Assembly: GCA_051657165.1 (NCBI GenBank)
Contig: JBOFKD010000218.1
Span: 1 to 64,000 of the forward strand
DNA from: UBA7332 sp051657165
Lineage (GTDB): Bacteria > Bacteroidota > Bacteroidia > Bacteroidales > UBA7332
DNA length: 64,000 nucleotides
Direction of reading: 5' to 3'
Below the pieces are notes generated by a model. It did not search any database, had not been told where the DNA came from, and saw nothing but the letters and a program-made list of their open reading frames with translations. The position numbers were made by a program, and so were the translations under genes. Of the stretch, positions 34,311 to 42,498 are shown one piece after another. Position 1 is the stretch's first letter. Every line of letters begins with the position of its first letter.

Positions 34311-34341
34311 GAATGGTTTGCGCAATCCGCGCAAACCATTC
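34311..34341 (+). promoter_or_regulatory. Intercistronic hairpin between decarboxylase and antiporter
   Basis: Perfect 13-bp stem GAATGGTTTGCGC / GCGCAAACCATTC with loop AATCC, 38 bases after the decarboxylase stop and 20 bases before the antiporter ATG. No T run follows, so it is more likely an RNA stabiliser or processing element than a terminator. Confidence 0.55.
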
Positions 34342-34361
34342 TTAAACTAAAAATACATACT

Positions 34362-35909
34362 ATGGAATCAGAATCAACTCCTAATAAAAATAGTGGATCA
34401 AACACCGGCTTAAAAAAAACGGCAATGATCAGCGTAATGGCATTTGCCATTATGAACGTAACCACTATTGTAAGCTTAAGAGGTATGCCATCTCAGGCAG
34501 AGTATGGACTAACCTCTATTTTTTATTATCTGTTTGCTGCAATCGTATTCCTTATTCCGGTATCGCTGGTAGCAGCCGAACTTGCATCCACATTCCCTAA
34601 AAAAGGAGGAGTGTTCCGTTGGGTAGGCGAAGCATTCGGTCCGCGCTGGGGATTTGCAGCTATATACTACCAGTGGCAAGCCGTAGTAATTTGGTTCCCG
34701 ACCGTACTGATCTTTGCTGGGGTATCCTTAGCTTACATCTGGTGGCCTGAAAGTTTTGATGCCAGACTGGCAAGTAACAAATTATATATGATCGTTGTAT
34801 TACTTGCCGTTTACTGGATCGCAACATTAAACACATTCCGTGGAATGAAATCTTCCTCTAAGCTAAGTACTTTAGGAGGGTTATTCGGAACAATTATACC
34901 GGGAGCAATATTAATCATACTGGCAATTGTATATCTGATGATGCACAAACCGGTATTCCTTCCTCTTGATAAACCATTCTTCCCGGATTTCACAGACTTC
35001 AACAATCTGGTACTTGCAGCAAGTATCTTCTTGTTCTTTGCCGGAATGGAGATGCAGGCTGTACACGTGGAAGAAATGAGAAACCCAACCAGAAATTATC
35101 CGATTTCTATCCTGATTGCAACAGTAATCGTAATCGTGATCTTTGTACTTTGTACTTTGGCTGTAGGTATTATTATTCCGGAGAAAGACATTAATCTGAC
35201 TCAGACACTACTGATTGCCTACAGAGAGTTCTGGGCCTCTATCGGAGTGCCATGGATGGGTAATATCATGGCAATTATGCTGGCGTTTGGTGTATTGGGA
35301 CAAGTTAGTGTGATCATTGCAGGTCCGTCAGCCGGTTTACTTTCTGTTGGTAAAGCAGGATTCCTGCCTCCTTCATTGCAGAAAACCAACAAAAACGGAA
35401 TACAGGTGCCAATTCTTTTATTCCAGGGTATTTTTGTTACAGTTCTGACTTTTGTAATGACCGTATTACCTTCTGTTCAATCAGCCTATCAGATTCTTGG
35501 ACAGCTGGCTACAATTATATACCTGATCATGTATATCATCATGTACGTTGCAGCTCTTCAATTAAGAAGAACTCAGCCGAATAAGAAAAGACCATTCATG
35601 ATTCCTGGTGGAAAAGCAGGTATCTGGATTGTTGGTATACTCGGATTGTTCGGGGCACTTGCTGCTACAATCGTCAGCTTTATACCTCCTGCACAAATCT
35701 CAACCGGTAGTCCGGCTGTATATGTAGGAATATTAATTCTGGGTACTGTTTTCTTTGGAGCTATCCCATTCATCATTTATGCATTCCACAAAAAAGAATG
35801 GAAAAGTAAAGATAATGATTTCGAACCATTCGACTGGGAAGTGGAAGGTCGTAGCCCGTTTGAGGTTTCAAAATTGAACGCAGACAATCAACCTGAAGCT
35901 AAAAAATAA
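34362..35909 (+). CDS. GadC-like amino-acid antiporter (APC superfamily)
   Basis: 515 residues from the ATG at 34362. An in-frame ATG 57 bases earlier would lie in the hairpin and is rejected. About 12 membrane helices. The protein closely follows E. coli GadC in layout: GGVFRWVGEAFGPRWGFAA, FFPDFTDFNNLV with the following helix, VHVEEMRNPTRNYP, IAGPSAGLL, NKNGIQVPILL and RPFMIPGGKAG. The hydrophilic C-tail is short. GadC exchanges extracellular glutamate for cytoplasmic GABA in acid resistance. By analogy this one imports the substrate and exports the amine of the adjacent decarboxylase, giving acid resistance and possibly a proton-motive force. Confidence 0.88.
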   Translation: MESESTPNKNSGSNTGLKKTAMISVMAFAIMNVTTIVSLRGMPSQAEYGLTSIFYYLFAAIVFLIPVSLVAAELASTFPKKGGVFRWVGEAFGPRWGFAAIYYQWQAVVIWFPTVLIFAGVSLAYIWWPESFDARLASNKLYMIVVLLAVYWIATLNTFRGMKSSSKLSTLGGLFGTIIPGAILIILAIVYLMMHKPVFLPLDKPFFPDFTDFNNLVLAASIFLFFAGMEMQAVHVEEMRNPTRNYPISILIATVIVIVIFVLCTLAVGIIIPEKDINLTQTLLIAYREFWASIGVPWMGNIMAIMLAFGVLGQVSVIIAGPSAGLLSVGKAGFLPPSLQKTNKNGIQVPILLFQGIFVTVLTFVMTVLPSVQSAYQILGQLATIIYLIMYIIMYVAALQLRRTQPNKKRPFMIPGGKAGIWIVGILGLFGALAATIVSFIPPAQISTGSPAVYVGILILGTVFFGAIPFIIYAFHKKEWKSKDNDFEPFDWEVEGRSPFEVSKLNADNQPEAKK

Positions 35910-35982
35910 CAGAAAGATTATCTTCCTTTTTCCGAGCTGACAATCAAATCAATTGTTTCCGGAAACAGGTATAAAACTTATA

Positions 35983-36027
35983 ATAATCCATTAGACAGAG
36001 TAAGATCTGTTTAATGGATTTTTTTTG
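35983..36027 (+). terminator. Rho-independent terminator of the decarboxylase-antiporter operon
   Basis: AATCCATTA-g-ACAGA pairs with TCTGT-tt-AATGGATT and is followed by seven or more T. Repeat copy C begins directly after it. Confidence 0.85.
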
Positions 36028-36029
36028 TC

Positions 36030-36235
36030 TTAGGAGGAATTATTTTTTATATACGGATGGTTTAGTTACGGGATACGGTTGATTTACTTTTCCGCTCCGG
36101 ACCGGATTTCTAAAGGATACCGTTGAACGAACTAAATCGCTTATACACAGTGTTTAGTTGTCGGTTTATTCTTGCTAATATATGGGGTTAAGAGAGCAAT
36201 GATATACGGTTGTTTTTTGAAGCGAAACAGAGGTT
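36030..36235 (+). repeat. Interspersed intergenic repeat, copy C
   Basis: Contains the shared frame of the family: TAGGAGGAATTATTTTTTAT, then ACGGATGGTTTAGTTAC, GATACGGTTGATTTACTTTT, a central palindrome, CTAAAGGATACCGTTGAACG, then AATATATGGGGTT and ATGATATACGGTTGTTTT. Its central palindrome is CCGCTCCGGACCGG rather than CCGATGCGCATCGG, so the sequence differs while the self-complementary form is largely kept. It abuts the terminator at 36027 and continues into the tandem arrays at 36252-36411. Confidence 0.7.
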
Positions 36236-36251
36236 TTTATGAGTGCATTTA

Positions 36252-36335
36252 TTTGCTACTTGCAAATGAAAGTTTGCTACTTGCAAAACTTATTTTGCTA
36301 CTTGCTAATTTCAGTTTGCTACTTGCAAACCAACA
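36252..36335 (+). repeat. 21-bp tandem repeat, four units
   Basis: TTTGCTACTTGCAAA recurs at 36252, 36273, 36294 and 36315, an exact 21-bp period (third unit ends GCTAA). Each unit is a small inverted repeat, TTTGC / GCAAA. Read as protein in one frame it gives a seven-residue LLLANES-type repeat, but the small open frame here lacks other gene signals. A degenerate match to this unit is present at about 51785-51830 beyond copy B. Confidence 0.8.
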
Positions 36336-36357
36336 TGATCATGCAGTTGGAAATTTG

Positions 36358-36411
36358 CTTAAGAGAAATTCGAAATTCTCTTAAGAGAAAATGGAAAACC
36401 ACTTAAGAGAA
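36358..36411 (+). repeat. 22-bp periodic CTTAAGAGAA repeat, three units
   Basis: CTTAAGAGAA occurs at 36358, 36380 and 36402, exactly 22 bp apart, with the self-complementary core CTTAAG. A partial fourth (CTCTTAAC) is near 36422. The 22-bp period equals that of the palindrome arrays in copies A and B. Further on, GAATCAGCAC (36475-36484) and GTGCTGATTC (36521-36530) form a perfect inverted repeat. No gene was seen in 36030-36560. Confidence 0.7.
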
Positions 36412-36560
36412 TCTCCCAAAGCTCTTAACTCTCTTCAAAAAACTATACACAGAGTATTGAGTTTTGAATCGGCAGAATCAGCACTTTTAGATTAAATAGA
36501 TGCTTAACAGTTGGATAAGTGTGCTGATTCATCTCCTTTATTTGACCCTGCAAAAAAAAC

Positions 36561-36608
36561 GAGGGTGTGTCAAAAATCGTATTGATTTGACACACCCTCT
36601 CTTTTTTT
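36561..36608 (-). terminator. Bidirectional terminator after the DUF4831 gene
   Basis: Stem GAGGGTGTGTCAAA / TTTGACACACCCTC with T runs on both sides. It serves the minus-strand gene that ends at 36607. Confidence 0.85.
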
Positions 36609-37680
36609 ATTGTATTAACTGTCTTACACTTCCTGTTTGAGGATCCAGCAACACTTTCGTTGTTACCTTTTTATTTTCAAAAAGAGAAGCTGGTAATGCA
36701 TTTTTAATTCCGAACTGTGTAAAAGAAAACTCTTCGGAAATCAGACTCTTTTTGCCCATTCTCAATGTGACGACAGCCTTACCCGGATTGTTGTACATAA
36801 CGCCCGGATCTTCAGATTTCTTTTTATCTTTCGGGTTAACTGGCTCATGTTCTTTCTTGTCCGTAATCTTCAGATCAATATAAACAGGATCGCCACTTAA
36901 GTCATTTTTATCAACCACTCCGAAGTAGTCCGAAAAACGGAAAAGAACCTGTGAAGCAGCCAGATCAGCTACGTCTGCTTTAAATCGGTAATATATCTTT
37001 TCTTTCTGTGCATTGCCCGTAAACATTGAAGTCAAAGCTCTCTCTTTTTCGTCAAGCTGATTGATCATGAACTTTAATGCTTCACCATCTTTAGGCATAT
37101 TTTCAGCATCGCCCATCAGAATATCCTGACGACTTTCGCGAATACGATAAATTTGCTTAGCGGCAACTTCAGCCATTTTAAGGGAGGAGCCCGACATCAG
37201 ATACTCCTCCGATAAAAGAGCATCATTATCCGTTGCAAATTTCTGAATCACTCTGTTTTGAGGCATTGGAGGGGTACATGCATCTTTATAGGAAGCATCC
37301 GGTTCCATATTAACAGAACAGATGACTCCTTCTTCTGTCAGATACATAAATGGAATATTCGCTGATTTGTATTGCAGCATATATCCTTCGTTCTTATCTA
37401 CTTCGCCGCAGGTTTCCATGCTGACATTGTCCATTGTATAGAGAGTAATATTCTCTTGCGGAGCATCTTTTACTCCCAGGAATTTTTCGGCATAACGTGC
37501 ATATATTCCGGCTTTTACCGTCGTTTTTGTAGCTTCTACATCTACAAATAGAACAGTTTTCGGCAAATAATAGCTTAGTCCCGTATCCGAACCTTTTGCT
37601 CCTGAAAGCTTGATCAGATTTACCTGAGCAAAGGATGAGAGCGTTAACAGAAGAGACGCTCCTAATATAATTTTTCTCAT
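36607..37680 (-). CDS. DUF4831 family secreted protein
   Basis: 357 residues with a signal peptide MRKIILGASLLLTLSSFAQ. The architecture and motifs (TGLSYYLPKT near the start, GDAENMPKDGEALKFMI in the middle) match DUF4831, a Bacteroidota family of unknown function. No membrane segment beyond the signal is seen and no catalytic motif is recognised. It lies 32 bp after folB on the same strand and may be cotranscribed with it, though a functional link is not evident. Confidence 0.8.
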   Translation of the reverse strand: MRKIILGASLLLTLSSFAQVNLIKLSGAKGSDTGLSYYLPKTVLFVDVEATKTTVKAGIYARYAEKFLGVKDAPQENITLYTMDNVSMETCGEVDKNEGYMLQYKSANIPFMYLTEEGVICSVNMEPDASYKDACTPPMPQNRVIQKFATDNDALLSEEYLMSGSSLKMAEVAAKQIYRIRESRQDILMGDAENMPKDGEALKFMINQLDEKERALTSMFTGNAQKEKIYYRFKADVADLAASQVLFRFSDYFGVVDKNDLSGDPVYIDLKITDKKEHEPVNPKDKKKSEDPGVMYNNPGKAVVTLRMGKKSLISEEFSFTQFGIKNALPASLFENKKVTTKVLLDPQTGSVRQLIQ

Positions 37681-37712
37681 ATGATTCGTTTAATGCGTTA
37701 AAGTTTAGTTGT

Positions 37713-38093
37713 TTACAATTTAAACGTCCAGTCTTCACGTTTTGTTTCAATGATAACCGAAGCTTGTTTAATATCTCCGCATCCCGGAGGGTTTACTTTT
37801 GAAAGTTTGATTTCAAGCTCATTTATAGAAGGAAAACTTTCGAACAGACGGGCGGTTATTCTTCCGGTTAAATGTTCCAGTAGTTTAGCCCGTATCTTCA
37901 TTTCACGGCTGACTACCTGAAACGCATCGGCATAACTGACTGTGTCAGTCACTTCGTCAGTAAGCATTGCTTCCGTGATATCTACGTTCATCTTCAGATC
38001 AACGCGAAAACGGTTTCCTACCAAAGCTTCCTGTTCGAAAACACCGTGAAATGCAAAAAACTCCATCTCCTCTAGTTCTATCCAAGTTTTCAT
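37713..38093 (-). CDS. folB: Dihydroneopterin aldolase
   Basis: 126 residues, normal FolB length. It cleaves 7,8-dihydroneopterin in folate synthesis. The start motif ELEEMEFFAFHGVFEQEALVGN matches the family (the equivalent of the Glu in FYGYHGV..E), and EIKLSKVNPPG near the end includes the conserved catalytic Lys region. A TAAGTTTG box on the minus strand (38134-38141) is a good promoter, 41 bases upstream. folE lies elsewhere in this window, so folate genes are scattered. Confidence 0.93.
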   Translation of the reverse strand: MKTWIELEEMEFFAFHGVFEQEALVGNRFRVDLKMNVDITEAMLTDEVTDTVSYADAFQVVSREMKIRAKLLEHLTGRITARLFESFPSINELEIKLSKVNPPGCGDIKQASVIIETKREDWTFKL

Positions 38094-38133
38094 CTAAATT
38101 ACGATTTACTTTTGACTCTGATTAAAAGAATCA

Positions 38134-38170
38134 CAAACTTATAAATAATCGGCTAAAGATGTTATATTTG
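38134..38170. promoter_or_regulatory. Divergent promoters of folB and bactofilin
   Basis: TAAGTTTG on the minus strand (38134-38141) faces folB, and TATATTTG on the plus strand (38163-38170) faces the bactofilin gene 22 bases downstream. Both match TAnnTTTG exactly. Confidence 0.6.
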
Positions 38171-38192
38171 CGCGAAGAAAATATACTTGTTT

Positions 38193-38537
38193 ATGCTAAG
38201 AAGAGAAGAAAAACCAAGTGGATTGCCTCATAATGCAATTGCTTACGGAACTTATATAAAGGGAAGTATCGAAGCTCGTGAGGATTTTCGTATTGACGGA
38301 ACGATTGAAGGGGATATTTCATGTGAGGGGAAAGTGGTAGTAGGACCACAGGCCGTCATAACAGGTAATATAACTTGTATTCATGCCGATATACTGGGCG
38401 AGGTGAACGGAAATATCATTTTAAATGATAGTCTGATAATCCGTAAAACCGGAAAAATTAATGGTGATATAACGACTAAAACATTAACTGTTGAACCTGA
38501 TGCTTTCTTTGCAGGAAGTTGTATCATGCGTAAATAA
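38193..38537 (+). CDS. Bactofilin (polymer-forming cytoskeletal protein)
   Basis: 114 residues from the ATG at 38193; a TTG two codons earlier is the only other start. A single DUF583/bactofilin domain with the right-handed beta-helix repeat pattern: AYGTYIKGSIEAREDFRIDG, then EGDISCEGKVVVGP and AVITGNITCIHADILGEVNG. Short unstructured termini, no membrane anchor. Bactofilins polymerise without nucleotide and scaffold envelope enzymes. The neighbouring NlpC/P60 hydrolase, convergent on the other strand, is at least compatible with cell-wall work. Confidence 0.92.
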   Translation: MLRREEKPSGLPHNAIAYGTYIKGSIEAREDFRIDGTIEGDISCEGKVVVGPQAVITGNITCIHADILGEVNGNIILNDSLIIRKTGKINGDITTKTLTVEPDAFFAGSCIMRK

Positions 38538-38599
38538 CTATTGTTTTACCCGTATTTCACCATCTTCAGCGGATATACGGTTGATGCAGAACATAGGAA

Positions 38600-38653
38600 A
38601 AAGCGGAATTGTTTTAACGGATATTTTATCCGGTCAAAACAATTCCGCTTTCT
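38600..38653. terminator. Bidirectional terminator between bactofilin and NlpC/P60 genes
   Basis: Long stem AAAGCGGAATTGTTTT / AAAACAATTCCGCTTT with an inner GGATA/TATCC arm (17-34 nt inner loop). It serves the convergent genes on both strands. Just before it, GGATATACGGTTGATGCAGA (38568 on) resembles a fragment of the interspersed repeat. Confidence 0.8.
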
Positions 38654-38670
38654 TATATATTGCTTAAGTA

Positions 38671-39300
38671 TTAGGATACTTTGTCTTTTATAACTTCAGG
38701 AGAAGGTGTAATACGTTTGGCACTTACGAATCTCTTTTTGTAATAGACATCCTCTTTGAGACTCGATATTTGTACACCTCCGTTCGCGCTGTGAATAAAT
38801 TTAATGTCGTCGTTTCCGTTGTTTGCTACTACAATTCCTACATGACCGATTGATTTTGATCCGACTCCGCGTCTTCCGTTAAAGAAGATAAGATCGCCGG
38901 GACGAAGATCATTCTTGGCAATGTTTTCGCCATTGCGTGCCTGATCTCTGCTTGAGCGGGGTAATGTAATCCCGAATTGTTTAAATACGTATGCAGTAAA
39001 ACCGGAACAGTCAAATGCTCTTTTCGTGGAACCTCCCCATTTATAAGGAATACCAAGCAATGTAGTTGCTTTGTCCAATAAGTTGTTGAAGAATTTTTCA
39101 GATAAGTCTTCGTTTTCATCGAGTTCTACCGGAATTGTCAGCCTGAAATCTCTGACTTCCGGTAAAGCCGGCTTTAGCACGTCCAGCTTTCCTAAATCCA
39201 ATGATTGAGCTTTGGCTTCTGTTCCGAAAAAGGAAAGAAACGCAATCGATAGTACCGTAAAAGATTTTAGTAAGTTTTTTCCAGTGAATAAGCTTTTCAT
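38671..39300 (-). CDS. NlpC/P60-family cysteine peptidase (peptidoglycan endopeptidase)
   Basis: 209 residues. Signal peptide about 1-31 (FTVLSIAFLSFFGTEAKAQ). The C40 domain (about 75-195) has the catalytic Cys in RAFDCSGFTAYVFKQFG, the conserved LPRSSRDQ and PGDLIFF segments, the catalytic His in GHVGIVVANNG and the third residue in FIHSANGGVQ. It cleaves within peptidoglycan stem peptides in the periplasm. Domain length is normal; no SH3 or LysM binding domain is present. Confidence 0.93.
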   Translation of the reverse strand: MKSLFTGKNLLKSFTVLSIAFLSFFGTEAKAQSLDLGKLDVLKPALPEVRDFRLTIPVELDENEDLSEKFFNNLLDKATTLLGIPYKWGGSTKRAFDCSGFTAYVFKQFGITLPRSSRDQARNGENIAKNDLRPGDLIFFNGRRGVGSKSIGHVGIVVANNGNDDIKFIHSANGGVQISSLKEDVYYKKRFVSAKRITPSPEVIKDKVS

Positions 39301-39335
39301 AATTATCGTTGGTGCGATTGATTTTAATGATTAAA

Positions 39336-39374
39336 GAAGGAGTCACACCCGAAAGATGTGGCTCCTTTATTTTT
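39336..39374 (-). terminator. Terminator of the selenium operon
   Basis: AAGGAGTCACA pairs with TGTGGCTCCTT (one wobble), with T-rich sequence on the minus strand. It lies about 140 bp after selD. Confidence 0.6.
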
Positions 39375-39515
39375 GATATCACTAAGTTAATGAATTGCTG
39401 TTCAATAGGCAAATGTGTAACTGGTTTAAGCCCAGTTGTTAAACTTATTTATTATTGCCTGCGGAAATTGCAGGTATAAATGAAAAATCCCGATTTCTTG
39501 TCTGAAAAAGAGTAT

Positions 39516-40562
39516 CTATAGCAGATACAAAGATTTATTACGTAAAGGTATAACCTCCCCGATAATCCGGGCGTATGGATGAATCCCGGAAAGATGTAAT
39601 TCTTGCAGCAGAGCTTCTGCTTTGTCTGCATCCACACCCATTAATAAACCTCCGGATGTCTGAGGATCGCATGCGGCCATTTTAAGTTCTGCAGGCAGAT
39701 CAGAAGCACAGTGAATATAATCTTTGGCATAATCCAGGTTGCGGAAAGCTCCTCCGGGAATACAACCTTCTTCCATAAGCTCTTTTACGTCAGGTAAAAG
39801 AGGCAGATCATTCGCATGTATCTGAACGGTTACTTGCGAAGCCTGAGCCATTTTGAACGCATGCCCGGTTAATCCGAAGCCTGTAATATCGGTAGCTCCT
39901 GTTACATTGTATTTCTGCATCAGTTCTGCTCCCTTTTTATTCAGAAGTTTCATTTGTCCGATAGCCGCATTATAGCTTTCGTCAGAGACCATTCCCATTC
40001 TTTTAGCTGCAATAATCACACCAGTTCCCAGCGGTTTTGTCAGTATGAGTTTTTGTCCTTCTTTCAGCCCACTGTTCGTAACCAGTTTGTCCGGATGGAT
40101 AGTTCCGACTACAGCCAGTCCGTATTTCGGAGGATAATCATCGATAGTATGTCCTCCCATTGTAAAGGCACCGGCTTCATTAATCTTACTTTGTCCGCCC
40201 AGCAGAATATCTTTTAATACCGGCAACGGGATTCTGGATGACGGAAACATGGTGAGATTTAGCGTGAGAAGAGGTGTACCTCCCATAGCATAGACATCAC
40301 TTAAAGAGTTGGCAGCAGCAATTTCGCCGAAATCAGTTGCATCGCTGCAAACAGGGGGGAAGAAGTCTGTTGTCACAATTAGTGCAGTTGTTTCGTTTAT
40401 CAGAAATACTCCTGCATCATCATGAGTTTCGATATCTACTAATATGCGGTTGTCTTTTAATAAAGGTATATCCTGAAGTAATTTACTTAACTCTTTTGGA
40501 GATAATTTAGCCGAGCATCCACCATACTCAACGGTTGTTAGTAAGTCAAATTCATTCTTCAT
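39516..40562 (-). CDS. selD: Selenide, water dikinase (selenophosphate synthetase)
   Basis: 348 residues from the ATG at 40562, which gives the usual SelD length; upstream frame extends 13 codons into DUF3343. SelD makes selenophosphate from selenide and ATP. The active Cys16 and Lys19 lie in YGGCSAKLSP (C-x-x-K), so this is a Cys enzyme, not a selenoprotein. The ATP-binding GGHTIDDYPPKYG and GATDITGFGLTGHA motifs are present. It overlaps the DUF3343 gene by 11 bp and closes the operon. Without selA/selB in view its product is most simply used by MnmH. Confidence 0.96.
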   Translation of the reverse strand: MKNEFDLLTTVEYGGCSAKLSPKELSKLLQDIPLLKDNRILVDIETHDDAGVFLINETTALIVTTDFFPPVCSDATDFGEIAAANSLSDVYAMGGTPLLTLNLTMFPSSRIPLPVLKDILLGGQSKINEAGAFTMGGHTIDDYPPKYGLAVVGTIHPDKLVTNSGLKEGQKLILTKPLGTGVIIAAKRMGMVSDESYNAAIGQMKLLNKKGAELMQKYNVTGATDITGFGLTGHAFKMAQASQVTVQIHANDLPLLPDVKELMEEGCIPGGAFRNLDYAKDYIHCASDLPAELKMAACDPQTSGGLLMGVDADKAEALLQELHLSGIHPYARIIGEVIPLRNKSLYLL

Positions 40563-40764
40563 ATGTCGAAAAAGTAATATTGTTTTGCTCAAAAAGAGCA
40601 CTCATTATTGGATGATTGATCGAAGCAGACTTAAGTGCCATGCCACACTCAGATGAAACTTTTTCCGGTACCGGAACTACTTCTACCTGAATAGCATGGT
40701 CGCGGCACAAAGATTCAGCCTTAATGACCGTACGTGTATTTTTAAACAGAAAGAAGACTTCCAT
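40552..40764 (-). CDS. DUF3343 putative Se/S carrier protein
   Basis: 70 residues, a complete small protein of the DUF3343 (putative Se/S carrier) family. It opens with MEVFFLFKNTRTVIKAESLC, has the VEVVPVPEKVSSECGMALK core with a conserved Cys, and ends shortly after. Its position between the cysteine desulfurase (4-bp gap) and selD (11-bp overlap) fits a role in handing sulfur or selenium to SelD. That role is a proposal for the family, not shown. Confidence 0.85.
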   Translation of the reverse strand: MEVFFLFKNTRTVIKAESLCRDHAIQVEVVPVPEKVSSECGMALKSASINHPIMSALFEQNNITFSTYEE

Positions 40765-40768
40765 AAAA

Positions 40769-41896
40769 TTATAATTCGATTAAAATTCGGGTCAGTTCTT
40801 TAAGATCATTCGTCGTATGGTAAGGCGAAAGACTAAATCTGACTGTTCCGTTCGGGAATGTATTCAAATGCTGATGAGCCAGCGGAGAACAATGTAGTCC
40901 CTGACGGGTTTCAATTTTCCACTCCTTATATATGCGGTTAGCAAATTCAGACGGCAGCAGATTTTTGTGAGTGACAGAAAAGACTTCGCCCTGATACTGC
41001 TGATCATTTGCACAATAGATTTGTAAATCCTTGTTTTCCCTGATGGATTCAAGCATTTTAAAAAAATCACTCTTGCTGTGCAATGATTCAGGTCTGTTTA
41101 ATAAAGCTCCCAGAAGCCCTGCTATACCAACCATGTTTGGTGTGCCGGCTTCATATTTATCGGGCAGCTCATCAGGCATTTCAAAACTATGAGAATTGCT
41201 TCCTGTTCCGCCGTATATAAAAGGTAGCCGGTCTTCGGCATTGCGTGTCATAAATCCTCCCGATCCTGTAGGTCCGAGTAATGATTTGTGCCCGGTGAAG
41301 AATGCTGCGTCCACCATCCATTCGTCCAGATAACAGTCCGTCTGTCCAAGAGATTGAGAAAGGTCAGCCCAGAACTCTATACTCTTATCGCACCATGCTC
41401 CGATTTCGGCAAGCGGTTGGATAACACCATTCACATTAGATTGATGGTTTACAATTACGAGAACCACTTTTTCTTTCATCTCTTCATTCAGAAGCGAAGT
41501 GTTTATTCTTCCGTCTGAGAAATGAGGCAGAATCCGAATCTCTGTATTATAAAGTTTGGCAGCCTGATGCAACGGGCGCATCACGGCGTTATGCTCCAAA
41601 GGAGAAACATAAACTATATCACCTTGCCGGAAAGGGAAGGAAGCTATGAGAGTATTACATCCTGTAGTGGCATTCTGAGTGAAAAATATGTGCTCAGGAT
41701 TCTTCCATCCGGCTACTTCACCAATAAGGTCTCTGCATCTTTCAACCATAGAAGTTGCCTCAAAAACTCTTTGGTAAGCGGCACGACCGTAAGTTCCGCC
41801 ACATTCTGTGAGATAATGGGTGATACTTTCTGCCACGGCTTCAGGTTTCGGGTAGCTGGTACTGGCATTATCAAAATAAGAGTTGAACATCATCAC
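40769..41896 (-). CDS. Cysteine desulfurase-like PLP enzyme of the selenium operon
   Basis: 375 residues of the class V aminotransferase fold. It opens with FDNASTSYPKPEAV, has the PLP Lys in FFTGHKSLLGPTG and the persulfide-forming Cys in RQGLHCSPLAH. The family is the desulfurase subgroup repeatedly found next to selD and yedF. It probably mobilises Se from selenocysteine (or S from cysteine) for SelD. Its start overlaps the yedF stop by 4 bp (ATGA). Confidence 0.9.
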   Translation of the reverse strand: MMMFNSYFDNASTSYPKPEAVAESITHYLTECGGTYGRAAYQRVFEATSMVERCRDLIGEVAGWKNPEHIFFTQNATTGCNTLIASFPFRQGDIVYVSPLEHNAVMRPLHQAAKLYNTEIRILPHFSDGRINTSLLNEEMKEKVVLVIVNHQSNVNGVIQPLAEIGAWCDKSIEFWADLSQSLGQTDCYLDEWMVDAAFFTGHKSLLGPTGSGGFMTRNAEDRLPFIYGGTGSNSHSFEMPDELPDKYEAGTPNMVGIAGLLGALLNRPESLHSKSDFFKMLESIRENKDLQIYCANDQQYQGEVFSVTHKNLLPSEFANRIYKEWKIETRQGLHCSPLAHQHLNTFPNGTVRFSLSPYHTTNDLKELTRILIEL

Positions 41897-42498
41897 GGGT
41901 AAATAATATGTCCTGCCTGAGAAGTTAGCTGGGTAATCCGGAACATATTACTGATAGTTCCGATTTTGATTACAGATTTCAGTTCGTAGAAATCCACACA
42001 AGTACCACAACAAACGATTGTTACACCCTGGTTCTCCATCTCAGCAAGAGATGCTGCTGTATCCGAGCCATCAATAGCGAGTTTTACACCACTATTATAT
42101 AGAATAATTGAAGTAGGTAATTGATCTGCTTCTTTTAATGAATTGATAAAAGCACGCATTAATAATGATCCCAGCTGAGGATCGCCTTCTCCCATGAATT
42201 CACTTTTCAATACAACTACAAAGTTATTTGATTGAACCGGACTTTTACAAAAAGATTCTGCACTGACAGATTCATCCATCTTTTCCGGAACAATAAAGCG
42301 TATGTGCTGTATGCTTTCATTTAATACGACATCTGTATTAATACCTAGCTCTTTTAAGTAGGCTGCAACGTTCTGACAGGCTGTTTCATTATCCAGTAGT
42401 ACTTCCATCTCTTCACCTTCCGGTGCTGCTTTAATGGCTTTTTTTGTATGGATAAGCGGAGCAGGACAAAGAAGTCCGCGTGTATCAATTGTTTTCAT
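41893..42498 (-). CDS. yedF: Selenium-associated sulfurtransferase-like protein YedF
   Basis: 201 residues with an N-terminal TusA domain (about 1-72, DTRGLLCPAPLIHTKKAI with the CPxP motif) and a C-terminal DsrE-like domain (about 90-200) containing EFMGEGDPQLGSLLMRAF and VCCGTCVDFYEL. YedF proteins are markers of selenium use. The start overlaps mnmH by 14 bp. It shares its TusA plus DsrE layout with the C-terminal half of the persulfide reductase at 807. Confidence 0.93.
   Translation of the reverse strand: MKTIDTRGLLCPAPLIHTKKAIKAAPEGEEMEVLLDNETACQNVAAYLKELGINTDVVLNESIQHIRFIVPEKMDESVSAESFCKSPVQSNNFVVVLKSEFMGEGDPQLGSLLMRAFINSLKEADQLPTSIILYNSGVKLAIDGSDTAASLAEMENQGVTIVCCGTCVDFYELKSVIKIGTISNMFRITQLTSQAGHIIYP

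Noticed and set aside
36172..36384. Small protein of about 70 residues with LLLANES-type heptad repeats
   Set aside because: The frame arises from the 21-bp tandem repeat; there is no promoter or clear ribosome site, and the matching frame in repeat copy B needs a frameshift and a stop bypass to align in full.
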